A stretch of 63,242 nucleotides of DNA from JBDTCO01 sp039923495 (GCA_039923495.1 JBDTCO010000029.1:1-63242), one strand, 5' to 3'; positions 1 through 11,766 are shown, counted from the first letter of the stretch. A program made the numbers and translations. Notes: a model not told the origin generated them from the letters alone.

Positions 1-291
1 GATGCCGGGGGCGTGGTCGCACATATGCTTGACAGGCGGCTGGTTGGCGAGAAAGTCGCCACCGTAGACCGTGTCGTCCAGGTGCTCATAGGGCGAGTCG
101 CCCTCGCCCTTGGTGTTGACCGCGCCGTTGATGCCGCCCTGCGCGCACACCGAGTGCGAGCGACGGCACGGCACGAACGAGAAGATGTCGACCTCGTAGC
201 CGGCCTCGGCCAGCTTGACGACGGTCATCAGCCCGGCGAGACCACCACCGACGACGATGAACCTGGGCTTTTCTGCTGAAGCGTTGGCCAT
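1..291 (-). CDS. sdhA: Succinate dehydrogenase flavoprotein subunit, N-terminal part (cut by window edge)
   Basis: The first 97 residues of the FAD subunit of complex II, which oxidises succinate to fumarate on the cytoplasmic face of the membrane. The ATG is at 291. The N-terminus shows the dinucleotide-binding strand FIVVGGGLAGL. It is followed by the family-typical SHSVCAQGGINGAVN segment around the histidine that binds FAD covalently in this family, and by DTVYGGDFLANQPPVK. The start lies 7 bases after the sdhC stop, so the two genes are co-transcribed; sdhB probably follows outside the window. The fragment ends only because the window does. Confidence 0.93.
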   Translation of the reverse strand, partial: MANASAEKPRFIVVGGGLAGLMTVVKLAEAGYEVDIFSFVPCRRSHSVCAQGGINGAVNTKGEGDSPYEHLDDTVYGGDFLANQPPVKHMCDHAPGI

Positions 292-298
292 GAGCGAA

Positions 299-970
299 TC
301 AAACTCCCATTTGCGAAAAGGCGTACAGCGATCGAATGCCGATGAACAATAACGCGCCTGCGGCTGCGGAACAGGCCCAACCGGAAACCTTTTGCGAGGC
401 CGGGCTGACCGTCAGGCCCCAGTGGATCCCGAGGTTCCACAGGCCATTGCCGAAGTGGTAGACGGCGCACGCGAGCCCGACGACGTAGAGCCAGAATACG
501 GGCACGCCGAGGTGCAGCTCGCCGAGGTAGTGGTGCATGTACGCCGACGAGACGAGCACCTCGCCGCCGACGTTCTGCAGCAGCGGATCCTCCGCGTGCA
601 GCAGCGGATACAGGCGCGTGTTGTAGACGTGGTAGCCGATGTAGCAGAACAACAGCACGCCGGTGATGCGCTGGAGCACGAAGGTCCAGTTGCGCAGGTA
701 GCCGTATTCACCACTGTTGACGCGGGCTTTGCTGGCGACGAAGAGGCCGTAACCCGCGTGGTAGAGCAGTGGCAACGCGATCGCGAAGATCTCGAGGTAG
801 ATCGTGAGCGGGTTCGACTGCAGATCGACGACGAGCTTGTCGTAGCGCGCCTGACCGCCCGGACCCACGGCCTGGAAGTTCGAGTACAGGTGCTCGACGA
901 GGAACGCGCCGATGGGTACGAGCCCCGAGAGCTCGAACAGCTTGCGTGCGAGATAGCGCGTTCGGACCAT
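299..970 (-). CDS. sdhC: Succinate dehydrogenase cytochrome b558 subunit
   Basis: A 223-residue membrane anchor of complex II, b558 type (a single large anchor instead of separate SdhC and SdhD). Five hydrophobic segments are visible. Several histidines lie in or near membrane segments (LVEHLYSNF, LYHAGYGL, YIGYHVYNTR, MHHYLGELHLG, VYHFGNGLWN) and are candidates for axial ligands of the two b hemes. It is the first gene of the sdhC-sdhA pair and would pass electrons from the SdhB iron-sulfur subunit to menaquinone or ubiquinone. On its coding strand a TTGACA (1005-1010) lies upstream, but no convincing -10 is spaced correctly. Confidence 0.93.
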   Translation of the reverse strand: MVRTRYLARKLFELSGLVPIGAFLVEHLYSNFQAVGPGGQARYDKLVVDLQSNPLTIYLEIFAIALPLLYHAGYGLFVASKARVNSGEYGYLRNWTFVLQRITGVLLFCYIGYHVYNTRLYPLLHAEDPLLQNVGGEVLVSSAYMHHYLGELHLGVPVFWLYVVGLACAVYHFGNGLWNLGIHWGLTVSPASQKVSGWACSAAAGALLFIGIRSLYAFSQMGV

Positions 971-1067
971 CGACCGTGCGCATCCTTTACGTCTGCGCCG
1001 TCGCTGTCAACCGCCGATCAGGCGCCAGGTCACGCGTCTGGCTGGACGCATGGTCCAGCCCGCGGTG

Positions 1068-1073
1068 TAGCCT
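1068..1073 (+). promoter_or_regulatory. TAnnnT -10 element abutting the peptidase E start
   Basis: TAGCCT ends 6 bases before the ATG at 1080. With transcription starting about 7 bases downstream of a -10, the mRNA would begin at the start codon (leaderless). No purine-rich Shine-Dalgarno sequence is present. Confidence 0.5.
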
Positions 1074-1079
1074 CGGCAA

Positions 1080-1793
1080 ATGACCGGACACGTCGTGGCG
1101 ATGGGGGGCGGCGGCTTCTCGATGGAGGACAGCCCGCTGCTCGATGATTACGTGCTCTCGCTCGCGCGGCGGGCGAACCCGCGCGTGTGCTTCGTGCCGA
1201 CGGCGAGCGGCGATGCGGCCGGCTACGTCACGCGCTTTTACCGCGCGCTGAGCGGTCGCTGCGTCGCCTCCGACCTCACGCTCAACGAGACGCCGGGGCT
1301 GCCGCGTCGACCCCGCGACACGTCGGACCTCGCGGCGTTCGTGGCGGAACAGGACGTGTTCTACGTCGGGGGCGGTAACACGGCGCACCTGCTCGCGCTG
1401 TGGCGTGTCCACGGCCTCGACGTGCTGCTGCGCGGCGCGTGGCGTGGCGGTGCCGTGCTCGCCGGTGTGAGCGCGGGGATGATCTGCTGGTTCGAGAGCT
1501 CCGTGACGGACTCGTTCGGCGCGCTCGATGCGCTAAACGACGGCCTCGGCGTCTTGTCCGGCAGCGCATGCCCGCACTACGATGGGAATCGCCGCCGCCG
1601 ACCCACGTACCACCGCCTCGTCAAAGCGGGCATGGCGGCAGGCTACGCCGCTGACGACAGCGCGGCGCTGCACTTCGAGGGAACGACGCTCGTCGGCGCG
1701 GTGAGCTCCACACCGGGTGCTGCGTGCTACCGCGTCTCGGCGACGGACGGCGTCGTCACCGAGGAGCGGCTGGACACTCGCTACCTCGGTTAG
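1080..1793 (+). CDS. Peptidase E-like serine peptidase (family S51)
   Basis: 237 residues, the usual length for peptidase E / cyanophycinase-type S51 enzymes, which cleave dipeptides with N-terminal aspartate or related substrates. The nucleophile elbow is GVSAGM near residue 143, with the serine as catalytic residue. The GGGNTAHLL segment before it is the conserved substrate-side loop, and the N-terminal VVAMGGGGFS is typical. No signal peptide is seen, so it is cytoplasmic. It is monocistronic: divergent from sdhC and convergent with a small secreted protein, separated from it by a hairpin. The exact substrate cannot be told from sequence. Confidence 0.85.
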   Translation: MTGHVVAMGGGGFSMEDSPLLDDYVLSLARRANPRVCFVPTASGDAAGYVTRFYRALSGRCVASDLTLNETPGLPRRPRDTSDLAAFVAEQDVFYVGGGNTAHLLALWRVHGLDVLLRGAWRGGAVLAGVSAGMICWFESSVTDSFGALDALNDGLGVLSGSACPHYDGNRRRRPTYHRLVKAGMAAGYAADDSAALHFEGTTLVGAVSSTPGAACYRVSATDGVVTEERLDTRYLG

Positions 1794-1822
1794 TATCGAA
1801 CGATACCGTATGGCCAGACACC

Positions 1823-1855
1823 AGGACGACGCGGCCCGCACTGCCACGTCGTCCT
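1823..1855. terminator. Bidirectional hairpin between convergent genes
   Basis: AGGACGACG (1823-1831) pairs perfectly with CGTCGTCCT (1847-1855) around a 15-base loop. It lies between the convergent ends of the peptidase E gene and the Cys-rich protein gene. There is no long T run, so it may work as a weak or Rho-assisted terminator. A second small inverted repeat, GTATCG-AA-CGATAC (1793-1806), overlaps the peptidase E stop codon. Confidence 0.45.
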
Positions 1856-1861
1856 AGTGCC

Positions 1862-2122
1862 CTATAGATCCAGACCGTCCGCGATCGGGCGGCAGACGCG
1901 TTGACCCCTGTCCTTCACGCATCGCTGGTCTGCGGGGCACCTGATGTTGTCCGCGCAAGGCACTTCGCATCGCGCCGCTTCGTCGTTCGCCTTCATGCAT
2001 CGCTGCGGCGCCGCACAGTCTTTGTCCGCATGGCACTTGGTTCGCAGTGGGCGCGTGGAGTCGTTGGCCATGGCGATTCCCGGAAGCAGGAGCGCAGCGA
2101 TGAGAGCAAGGGTCTTGACCAT
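1862..2122 (-). CDS. Small secreted cysteine-rich protein
   Basis: 86 residues. The start at 2122 is chosen over a longer reading because it gives a clean signal peptide (MVKTLALIAALLLPGIAMA) and has AGGAG 7 bases upstream. The mature part holds eight cysteines in a repeated pattern (KCHADKDC, QRCMKAN, RCEVPC, RCPADQRC, RVCRP), so it is probably a disulfide-stabilised periplasmic or extracellular protein. Small proteins with this Dickkopf/EGF-like cysteine spacing are common in myxobacteria, but no function is known to me. The upstream gene on the same strand ends 41 bases away and may be co-transcribed. Confidence 0.75.
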   Translation of the reverse strand: MVKTLALIAALLLPGIAMANDSTRPLRTKCHADKDCAAPQRCMKANDEAARCEVPCADNIRCPADQRCVKDRGQRVCRPIADGLDL

Positions 2123-2163
2123 GTGGGTCTCCTGTCGAGGGATGGGACGACTCCGGCTCCGCG

Positions 2164-4443
2164 TCAGCGTCGTCCCCACCTGCGACCGAGCCACCACGCG
2201 AGCGCGAGCGCACCGAACCCCACGAACAGCGTGAGCGGAGACGTCCACAGCGGCCGGTCTTCCGACGCGGCGACACGGACCTCGCGCGGCGGGCGGAGCG
2301 CCAGGCCCGACGTGCCCTGCGACGCCGTTCGCGCTTCACCTCCGACGGCGAGCGTCTTCATCAGCGCGGGCCGCGGCACCGGATCGGCGAGCTCGCGCTC
2401 GGTGCCGGCGACGACGAGGATCTTCTCGTCGCGCGCGGGTCGGCCACCCAGCGTCGACGTCGCGACGAAGCGATATGCGCCCTCCGGCAGCGGCGGTAGC
2501 GCCCGATCCACGTGGCCGCGTTCATCGGTGGCGCCGGCCTCGGGCGCGAGGTGCGCGAGGTCGACCGGTGCCGAGCCGAACGCCTCCGGATCGGCGATTC
2601 GTTCCAGCGAGAACTCTACCTTCGCGCCCGAGATCGGCTGGTAGTCGGGGCCGACGGCCGTGACGTGTGCCTGGTTCGAGTCCTTGTCGAGCTCGAGGCG
2701 CAGGAGCGACAGCGCGGGGTCGCGCACGAGCCAGCGGATCGCGCTCTCCCAGAAGCGCTCGTACGGCCGGCGCGTGCCCGTGGCCGGCCCCTCGAAGGCC
2801 CAGCGCCATGTGCTGTCGCTGCCAACGGTGAGCACGCGCCCCTTGCCAGCCTCGCGCACGGCGATGATGGGCAGCGGCTGGTGATCCGCGTCGAGCAGCG
2901 TGGGGTGGACCGCGAGCACGGTGGCGTCCGAGCGCGCACGCCGCACGAGGTTCACGCCGTCGAGCGCGGGCAGCTCGGCGAACAGGCGCGCGCTCTCGTC
3001 CACGTCGAGCGCGAGCGCGGTGAGCGGGTGCGTCTTGCCCGCGGTGGTGAGCCTGGCGTGGACCGCGTGCGTGTCGATGGCCGGTGCCGGCACGCCGAGC
3101 TCGACGGGGAGCACGCTCTCGACGGCGGTGTTCGCCCAGCCCCCCCCGTCGAACGACAGCTCGCCACCGAGCATCGCGAGCGCGCCGCCCTCCTCGACGT
3201 AGCGGCGGATCTCGGGCAGGTAGATGCCCATCTGGTACGGCCCGAAGTCGAAGTTCTGCAGGACGACGAGATCGAACGTGTGCAGCGACTGACGAAACAG
3301 CTCGTCGGTGGGGAACTGGATGAGCGACAGCTCGTCGGTGCTCGCGACCTCGACGGAGTTGGGCGTGCGCAGGATGAAGAACGACACGAGGTCGATGTTC
3401 GGATCGCGCTTGAGCAGGCTGCGCAGGAAGCGCTCGTCCCACGACGGCCGACCGCAGACCTGCAGCACGCGCACGCGATCGCGCACGACGCGCAGTGGGA
3501 AGCGCGACAAATTGTTGCGCGGTGTGAGCTCGCCGGGCTGCGGCGGAATGGACACATCGAAGACGAACTCGCCGATGCGCTCGGGGACGTGGCGCAGGCT
3601 CACCTTCTGCGGCAAACCGTCGGCGAGCACGACCTGGGTCGTCGCGACGACCTGGCCATCGCGACGCAGCACGACCGGTACGCTGCGGCCTTGCCAGCCG
3701 CCACCGATGGCGCGTACTTCCACCTCGAAGCTGATGGGGGTGCGCACGAAGGCGAAGTCGTCGTGCGCGACGTGATCGATGGTGAGGTCGCGGACCGCCG
3801 GATCTCCAACGGTGATGGTGTGGATCGGTGCATCGAGCGCCGCGAGACGATCGTGCACGTCCGCGCCCGAGCCGAGCACGCCGTGGTCCGCACCGTCGGA
3901 GACGACGATCACGCCCGCGAGGTCGCGATCGGGGCTGCGCGGCAGGCGTTCGAGCGACTCGACCAGCCGCGTGTCCGTGCCGGTCGCGGTCTGCGCGGCG
4001 AGCGCCTGCGGCGGCAGCGCGACCGGTGTGAGCTTGCCGTCGCGATCGGCGTGCTGCGGTAGCGCGTACAGCTCGACGCTGCGATCGGGCGCCCTGAGGC
4101 TCTGGTCCTCGAGCGCGTGCTTCGCGACGTCGAGCGCAGTCTCGAGGCGCGAGCGCCCTTGGTCGGGAAGGCTCATCGATGCGGACTCGTCGACGAGCAC
4201 CACGACGCGGCTCGGCATGTGCGCGCGCCGCTCTCGACGCAGCGCGGGCTGCAGCACGACGACGAGCGCCGTCGCCATGCCGACGGTTCGCAGCGCGAGC
4301 AGCGTCACGCGACGCGGCAGCGGCATCCGACGCAGCGACCACGCCCACAGCCCCAGCGTCGCCGCAGCAACGAGGCACACGAGCACGGTGGCGGAGCGCG
4401 TCAGCGCAGCGTGCGAGACGATGCGAGTGAGCTCGTCGGTCAC
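2164..4443 (-). CDS. Membrane-anchored VWA / glutamine-amidotransferase-like protein
   Basis: 759 residues, starting with GTG at 4443, which overlaps the TGA of the upstream DUF4159 gene (GTGA). Two N-terminal membrane helices (about residues 15-70) are followed by a von Willebrand A domain whose MIDAS motif DESAS is visible in VVVLVDESASMSL. Next comes a beta-sandwich region, then a class I glutamine-amidotransferase-like fold (LQVCGRPSWDERFL; GGALAMLGGELSF). One helix near the C-terminus precedes a short Arg-rich tail. Proteins of this architecture occur beside DUF4159 and DUF58/BatA-type genes in myxobacteria and planctomycetes. They are taken to be periplasm-facing complex components with unknown substrate. 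No catalytic Cys-His-Glu triad is evident, so enzymatic activity is doubtful. Confidence 0.85.
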   Translation of the reverse strand: MTDELTRIVSHAALTRSATVLVCLVAAATLGLWAWSLRRMPLPRRVTLLALRTVGMATALVVVLQPALRRERRAHMPSRVVVLVDESASMSLPDQGRSRLETALDVAKHALEDQSLRAPDRSVELYALPQHADRDGKLTPVALPPQALAAQTATGTDTRLVESLERLPRSPDRDLAGVIVVSDGADHGVLGSGADVHDRLAALDAPIHTITVGDPAVRDLTIDHVAHDDFAFVRTPISFEVEVRAIGGGWQGRSVPVVLRRDGQVVATTQVVLADGLPQKVSLRHVPERIGEFVFDVSIPPQPGELTPRNNLSRFPLRVVRDRVRVLQVCGRPSWDERFLRSLLKRDPNIDLVSFFILRTPNSVEVASTDELSLIQFPTDELFRQSLHTFDLVVLQNFDFGPYQMGIYLPEIRRYVEEGGALAMLGGELSFDGGGWANTAVESVLPVELGVPAPAIDTHAVHARLTTAGKTHPLTALALDVDESARLFAELPALDGVNLVRRARSDATVLAVHPTLLDADHQPLPIIAVREAGKGRVLTVGSDSTWRWAFEGPATGTRRPYERFWESAIRWLVRDPALSLLRLELDKDSNQAHVTAVGPDYQPISGAKVEFSLERIADPEAFGSAPVDLAHLAPEAGATDERGHVDRALPPLPEGAYRFVATSTLGGRPARDEKILVVAGTERELADPVPRPALMKTLAVGGEARTASQGTSGLALRPPREVRVAASEDRPLWTSPLTLFVGFGALALAWWLGRRWGRR

Positions 4444-5183
4444 GGGCCGCCCGTCCGACGTCGCTGGAGCAGGAACGGCACGTGCACCTGATCGGCCTTG
4501 TAGTCGAGGCAGAGCGCGTACATCACGATGTTGAGCGCGACGCGCAGCGCCAGCTCGCGCTGCGGCTCGCCGCCCGGTTCGATGTTGTGAGAGAACGCGC
4601 CGAGCTTGTCGCGTGCCAGCGCGCCGTACACGTCGTTGCGCGAGTAAAGGATGACCGCGCGCCCATCGAGGATCACCGCTTCGACCACACGATCCTGCGC
4701 CACGCGGCCGAGCGGCGCGCCGATGAGATAGAACGTCTTGTAGAGCACGTGTTCGGCAGGCAGTGGCGCGAGCGACGCACGCGGGAACAGCCGGCGAGTC
4801 AGCGTGCGCACGTCGCGATCGAACGCGTCGTCGACCATCCCATCGGCGGCATCGATGAACAGCAGGCCGCCTGCTTCGAGGTGAGCGCGCAGCGCGTCCA
4901 GTCCTTGCTCGGGCAGCGGTGGGAGCGCGCCGGTGCCGTGCAGGACGAGAAACGGGTGCCGGCGGAGCTGCGGATCCGACGGCGTCGTGCTCACGGCGTG
5001 CGGCGCGACGACGACGCTGGTCCGCTTCTCCAGCTCCCATCCGAGGCGCTCGACGGCGCTTGGTCCGTCCGTGTCGACCTGCCCGAGCTGCAGCAGCGCG
5101 ACATCGAAGCGGTCCGCGTCACCGAGCGCAAACGCAGCGCTGGCGGTGCCGACGATCATCGCCATCACGAGGAGCCACTTCAT
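4440..5183 (-). CDS. DUF4159 domain protein, exported
   Basis: 247 residues with a signal peptide (MKWLLVMAMIVGTASAAFA). The body has the DUF4159 hallmarks: a ThuA/GATase-like fold with HPFLVLHGTG, a GGLLFIDAAD strand and the C-terminal RVALNIVMYALCLDYK segment. It is the first gene of a two-gene operon with the VWA protein and overlaps it by 4 bases. Known homologues are also found with VWA and MoxR/BatA-like genes; their biochemical role is unknown. The start is taken at 5183 because the signal peptide begins there. A TACATC element lies 8 bases upstream. Confidence 0.85.
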   Translation of the reverse strand: MKWLLVMAMIVGTASAAFALGDADRFDVALLQLGQVDTDGPSAVERLGWELEKRTSVVVAPHAVSTTPSDPQLRRHPFLVLHGTGALPPLPEQGLDALRAHLEAGGLLFIDAADGMVDDAFDRDVRTLTRRLFPRASLAPLPAEHVLYKTFYLIGAPLGRVAQDRVVEAVILDGRAVILYSRNDVYGALARDKLGAFSHNIEPGGEPQRELALRVALNIVMYALCLDYKADQVHVPFLLQRRRTGGP

Positions 5184-5225
5184 GCACCGATGATGTAGCA
5201 CTTTGCGCTGCGTGGCGTGGTCCTC

Positions 5226-5231
5226 TACGAT
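5226..5231 (+). promoter_or_regulatory. TAnnnT -10 element abutting the epimerase start
   Basis: TACGAT ends 6 bases before the GTG at 5238. The spacing matches that at eight other genes in the window and favours 5238 over the in-frame GTG at 5217 as the true start. Confidence 0.5.
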
Positions 5232-5237
5232 GCGGTC

Positions 5238-6202
<965 letters not shown>

Positions 6203-6206
<4 letters not shown>

Positions 6207-7093
6207 GCGAGATCGTCGTCCGCGCCGACAAGCTCGGAAAGACGTTCCGCCTCGGCCTCTTCAAGAAGCGCGTCGAGGCCGTGCACGACGTGTCATTCGA
6301 GGTGGAGCGGGGCGAGATCCTCGGCCTGCTCGGGCCCAACGGCGCGGGCAAGACCACGACGATCAAGATGCTGATGGGCCTCATCTTCCCATCGAGGGGG
6401 AGGGCGGAGATCTTCGGTCGTCCCGTGCCCACCATCGAGTCGAAGCGCGACCTCGGCTTCTTGCCCGAGAGCCCATACTTCTACGACTACCTGACCGGTG
6501 CCGAGCTCCTCGATCTGATGGGCCAGCTGTGTGGGCTCGATCGCTCGACGCGCCGACGCCGCGCCGGGGAGCTGCTCGAGCGCGTGGGCCTCGGACCGGC
6601 GAAAGATCGTCCGCTCCGCAAGTACTCGAAGGGCATGCTGCAGCGCATCGGCCTCGCGCAGGCGCTGCTCAACGACCCGAAGCTCGTGGTCCTCGACGAG
6701 CCGATGAGCGGGCTCGATCCCATTGGCCGCAAGGAGGTGCGGGACCTCATCCTCGAGCTGCGCACCGAGGGCCGCACCATCCTGTTCTCGACGCACATCC
6801 TGTCGGACGTCGAGCTGCTCTGCGATCGCGTCGCGATCATCGCGCAGGGTCGCCTGCGCGAGTCCGGTGCGCTCGATCGCATCCTCTCGCCACTGCTGCT
6901 CCACACCGAGATCGTGCTCGAAGGCGATGCGGGCAAGGAGCTCGTTGAGCTCGACCCGTCGGCCGATGTCAACGAGCGACTGCGCCTCGCGCTCGCCGAG
7001 GGCAAGCGCATCGTCTCGGTGACGCCGCGCAAGGAGTCGCTCGAGGACCTCTTCGTGCGCGAGCTCGGTGGCAGCGTGGAGCGCGCCTCGTGA
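6203..7093 (+). CDS. ABC transporter ATP-binding protein (ABC-2 type)
   Basis: 296 residues with all nucleotide-binding motifs: Walker A GPNGAGKTT, signature YSKGMLQRIGLAQ, Walker B LVVLDEPMSGLDP and the H-loop STHIL. The sequence resembles the CcmA/NatA class that drives ABC-2 permeases. The ATG at 6203 overlaps the epimerase TGA by 4 bases. The next gene, an ABC-2 permease, starts inside its stop codon. The pair forms an exporter of unknown substrate at the inner membrane. Confidence 0.93.
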
Positions 7094-7887
7094 GGGCCAT
7101 CGTGCGCATCGGCGCGCTCGGCATCAACACGTTCCGCGAGGCGGTGCGTAACCGCGTGCTGTACTCGCTTTTGCTGTTCGCCGTCGGGCTCATGCTCTCG
7201 GCGCTGGTGCTCGGCAAGCTCTCGCTGCACGAGGAGGGCCGCATCACGCGTGACGTCGGCCTCGGTGGAATCTCGCTGTTCGGTGTCCTCATCGCGATCT
7301 TCGTCGGCGTGAACCTCGTCTACAAGGAGCTCGACAAGAAGACCGTCTTCTCGCTGGCCTCGAAGCCCATCCATCGCTACGAGCTCATCCTCGGCAAGTT
7401 CGTCGGCATGGTGCTCACGCTGGCGGTGCAGATCGCGATCATGGCCGTCGTCCTCGTCGCCGTGCTCGCCGTGCAGCACCTGCCCGTCGACGCCGGCCTC
7501 TACCGCGCCATCGTGCTGTGCTTCCTCGAGAGCATGGTCGTCGCGTCGATCGCCATCCTGTTCTCGAGCTTCTCGTCGCCGTTCCTCTCCGGCGCCTTCA
7601 CGCTCGGCCTGTTCTTCGTCGGTCGCTCGCTGCCGGAGCTGCGCGAGGTGATGAACAAGCTCGAGCTCGGCACAGGTGGCGTCGTGCTGAAGAGCGTCCT
7701 CTACGTCGTGCCCGACCTGCGGCTGTTCTACGTGTCGGGCTCGCTCATCGACGGGCGCTGGGTGAGCATTCACGGTGACTTCATCGCGTGGAGCTACGTC
7801 GCCGGCACGCTCGTGTACGCGGTCGGCTACGCGGCCGTCGCGCTCACGCTCGCTTCGATCTTCTTCTCGCGTCGGGACTTCGTATGA
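7090..7887 (+). CDS. ABC-2 type transporter permease
   Basis: 265 residues with about six hydrophobic segments. The N-terminal stretch INTFREAVRNRVLYSLLLFAV is the usual ABC-2 opening, followed by a conserved cytoplasmic-loop motif (YKELDKKTVFSLASKPIHRYE). It starts with GTG at 7090, overlapping the ATPase gene by 4 bases, so the two are made in equal amounts. It forms the membrane part of the exporter. The next membrane protein gene overlaps its stop by ATGA. Confidence 0.9.
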   Translation: MRAIVRIGALGINTFREAVRNRVLYSLLLFAVGLMLSALVLGKLSLHEEGRITRDVGLGGISLFGVLIAIFVGVNLVYKELDKKTVFSLASKPIHRYELILGKFVGMVLTLAVQIAIMAVVLVAVLAVQHLPVDAGLYRAIVLCFLESMVVASIAILFSSFSSPFLSGAFTLGLFFVGRSLPELREVMNKLELGTGGVVLKSVLYVVPDLRLFYVSGSLIDGRWVSIHGDFIAWSYVAGTLVYAVGYAAVALTLASIFFSRRDFV

Positions 7888-8468
7888 AGCGCGCCGCGCT
7901 CTGCGTGCTCCTGCCGCTGTGCGTGCTCATCGGGCGCCTGTGGATCGACGCGCGCCACCACCTCGCCGAGGCCGCGGTCGCAGCGCAGCACGCCGACGAG
8001 CAGGCCGTGCGCGAGCGGATCGTCGCGCTCGGGCGGGCTGCGCGGCTCTTGCCGTTCGGTCCCTCGGAGACCGCGCGCACCGCGCTCGCCACGCTCGCTC
8101 GCCAGGGCGCGGAAGGCGCGTGGAGCGAGCTGCGCGCCTCCATCCTCGCGACGCGCTGGCTCCTCACGCCCGACCGGGGACTCCTTGACGAGGCCAACCA
8201 CGCGATCGCCGAGCAGCGTGCGCGCAAGGTGCTCGCCGAGGGGCGCAAATCGCAGCTCCTGGAGGTCGACGTCCAGCGGCAAGCGGCGGTCGAGCTGGCG
8301 CTGCTCACCGAGGTGCACGAGCCGTCGCGCGCGCTCAGTATCGTCGCTCTGGCGGGCCTCACCCTGTTCCTGTACGGCGTGGCGCGTGCCCTCGATGGCG
8401 AAAGGCGGCTCATCCCTGTCGGCGCGCTCGGGCTCGCGCTCTTTGTCGTGGGCCTCGCCTATGCGTAG
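7884..8468 (+). CDS. Small membrane protein of the exporter operon
   Basis: 194 residues, not recognised as a named family. One N-terminal hydrophobic segment (ALCVLLPLCVLIG) anchors an Ala/Arg-rich, probably helical domain of about 120 residues. Two further membrane segments lie at the C-terminus (SIVALAGLTLFLYGVA and VGALGLALFVVGLAYA). The ATG at 7884 overlaps the permease stop codon, so it belongs to the ABC operon and may be an accessory subunit. Function unknown. Confidence 0.75.
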   Translation: MKRAALCVLLPLCVLIGRLWIDARHHLAEAAVAAQHADEQAVRERIVALGRAARLLPFGPSETARTALATLARQGAEGAWSELRASILATRWLLTPDRGLLDEANHAIAEQRARKVLAEGRKSQLLEVDVQRQAAVELALLTEVHEPSRALSIVALAGLTLFLYGVARALDGERRLIPVGALGLALFVVGLAYA

Positions 8469-8474
8469 CGCCTC

Positions 8475-8804
8475 GTGAGCGCGCGCGTCTACCTCGTCGG
8501 CGACGACGAAGCGCTCGATCATCTATCGGAGCTGTGTCGGCACCTTCCGGTCTTCGAGCTGGCGCGGGTCGACGACGTGCCGGACCCTCTGCCCGAGCAG
8601 ACGATCGTTGTCATCGGTGCACGCCACCCGCGGCACCGCGACGCGCTCATCCGAGCAGCCATGGAACGTGGGCCGCTGCACCTCGTGCTCGTGCCGACGC
8701 TTGCCTCCGGTGAGCACGCCGGGGCGCGCGCGCTCGTCACGGCGGCCGAGCTCGTGCACCTGCTCGTCCCAGAGCTGGACCGCGCCCGGCTGGCAGAGTC
8801 GTAA
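8475..8804 (+). CDS. Small hypothetical protein at the end of the exporter operon
   Basis: 109 residues from a GTG start, 6 bases after the previous stop. The predicted fold alternates strands and helices (VYLVGDDEALDHL; TIVVIGARHP; LHLVLVPTL) and looks like a receiver or Rossmann-like fold. It lacks the acidic pocket and lysine of a true response regulator, so phosphorylation is unlikely. No name or function can be given; it is supported mainly by operon position and codon bias. Confidence 0.6.
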   Translation: MSARVYLVGDDEALDHLSELCRHLPVFELARVDDVPDPLPEQTIVVIGARHPRHRDALIRAAMERGPLHLVLVPTLASGEHAGARALVTAAELVHLLVPELDRARLAES

Positions 8805-8844
8805 ATCGCCTCAGTGATCCTCACCACATGGCTGCGTAGATGGC

Positions 8845-8873
8845 TTTACACCGACAGGACATCGCGCTAGATT
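8845..8873 (+). promoter_or_regulatory. Sigma-70-like promoter of the radical SAM gene
   Basis: -35 TTTACA (8845-8850), 17-base spacer, -10 TAGATT (8868-8873). This predicts a leader of about 28 bases before the ATG at 8908. Confidence 0.55.
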
Positions 8874-8907
8874 TCGCACGATTTTTCCGTACGGTGAAAG
8901 ACCTCCC

Positions 8908-10764
<1,857 letters not shown>

Positions 10765-10767
10765 CCG

Positions 10768-11766
10768 ATGGGCCGCACGTCGCCGTTCGTCTCGCTCGAC
10801 GAGGATGAGCGGCGACGGCTCGCGGTGCTCGATCGGCCACCCGTGCCGTTCGTCGTGCTCACGGGGTTCCTCGGCGCGGGCAAGACGACGCTGCTGAACC
10901 GGCTGCTCGCGGCGCCGGGCGGACGTCGGGTCGCGGTGCTCGTGAACGACGTCGGCCGCATCAACATCGACAGGCAGCTGATCACGGCCGATGACGGCGA
11001 TCTCATCGAACTCTCGGGGGGCTGCGTGTGCTGCAAGCTCGACCTGCAGCGCGACCTGTTCACCGGCATCGACGACCTCGTCGAGCGCGCGCGGCCGGAC
11101 GTCGTGCTGCTCGAGACGACGGGCATCGCGGACCCGGGCGTGCTGATGGCCGCGTTCGACGAGCTGGAGACGAGGCGCAAGCGCGTGACCCCGTCGGGCG
11201 TGGTCTGCGTGATCGACTCCGAGGTGGGGCTATCCGGCGAGGCGCGGCCGGAGTGGCGTGCGCAGGTCGACGCCTCCGATGCGTTCGTGCTGTCGAAGAT
11301 CGATCGCGCGACGTCGCGCGAGGTCGAGGCGCTGCATGCGCGGCTCGCACAGCTGCGGCCGTCGGCCGAGCGCGCCGCATTTCCGCCGGGTGACGCCGCG
11401 ACGCGCAGCATCGCCGACTTTCTTTTCCAGCCTCGTCACGGATCGAAGCGCTCGCACGCGCACGCGCACTCGCAGCTCACGGTGCACGCGCTGTCGGAGC
11501 CAGGACGCTTCCTCGGCGCGCCGCTGCTCGCGCTGGTCGAGGCGTTCGGGCCGGAGCTGCTGCGCGTAAAGGGCCACGCGCAGCTCGCCGATGGAACGTG
11601 GGGCTACCTCGAGCGAGCGGGGCTGGTGACCTCGCTCACGGCGAGCGTCGCGCCGGCGAGCCTGCGGACCGAGCTGGTGTTCATCTTCGACGACGAGGGC
11701 GCGCCGTCCGAGCAGGCTCTCCGGCGGCAGCTTTGGGCGCTCGCCGTGCATCCGGGCACACCGTGA
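10768..11766 (+). CDS. CobW/COG0523-type GTP-binding metal chaperone
   Basis: 332 residues. It has a P-loop GFLGAGKTTLLN, the metal-binding GCVCC motif of the COG0523 G3E GTPases, a Walker B-like LLETTGIADP and a guanine-specificity motif present as SKID. The C-terminal CobW_C domain follows a short His-rich stretch (SHAHAHS) that could bind zinc, nickel or cobalt. Members deliver metals to target enzymes in the cytoplasm. It begins 3 bases after the radical SAM gene and is surely co-transcribed, which raises the possibility that it serves that enzyme's metal site. The link is inferred. Confidence 0.87.
   Translation: MGRTSPFVSLDEDERRRLAVLDRPPVPFVVLTGFLGAGKTTLLNRLLAAPGGRRVAVLVNDVGRINIDRQLITADDGDLIELSGGCVCCKLDLQRDLFTGIDDLVERARPDVVLLETTGIADPGVLMAAFDELETRRKRVTPSGVVCVIDSEVGLSGEARPEWRAQVDASDAFVLSKIDRATSREVEALHARLAQLRPSAERAAFPPGDAATRSIADFLFQPRHGSKRSHAHAHSQLTVHALSEPGRFLGAPLLALVEAFGPELLRVKGHAQLADGTWGYLERAGLVTSLTASVAPASLRTELVFIFDDEGAPSEQALRRQLWALAVHPGTP

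Noticed and set aside
392..1147. Plus-strand frame of 251 codons opposite sdhC
   Set aside because: Antisense to a clear SdhC; no domain features and no start signal.
2512..4062. Long plus-strand reading frame of 516 codons opposite the VWA protein gene
   Set aside because: It is the antisense shadow of a well-supported gene; composition is Arg/Glu/His-rich without any domain, a known effect in very GC-rich DNA.
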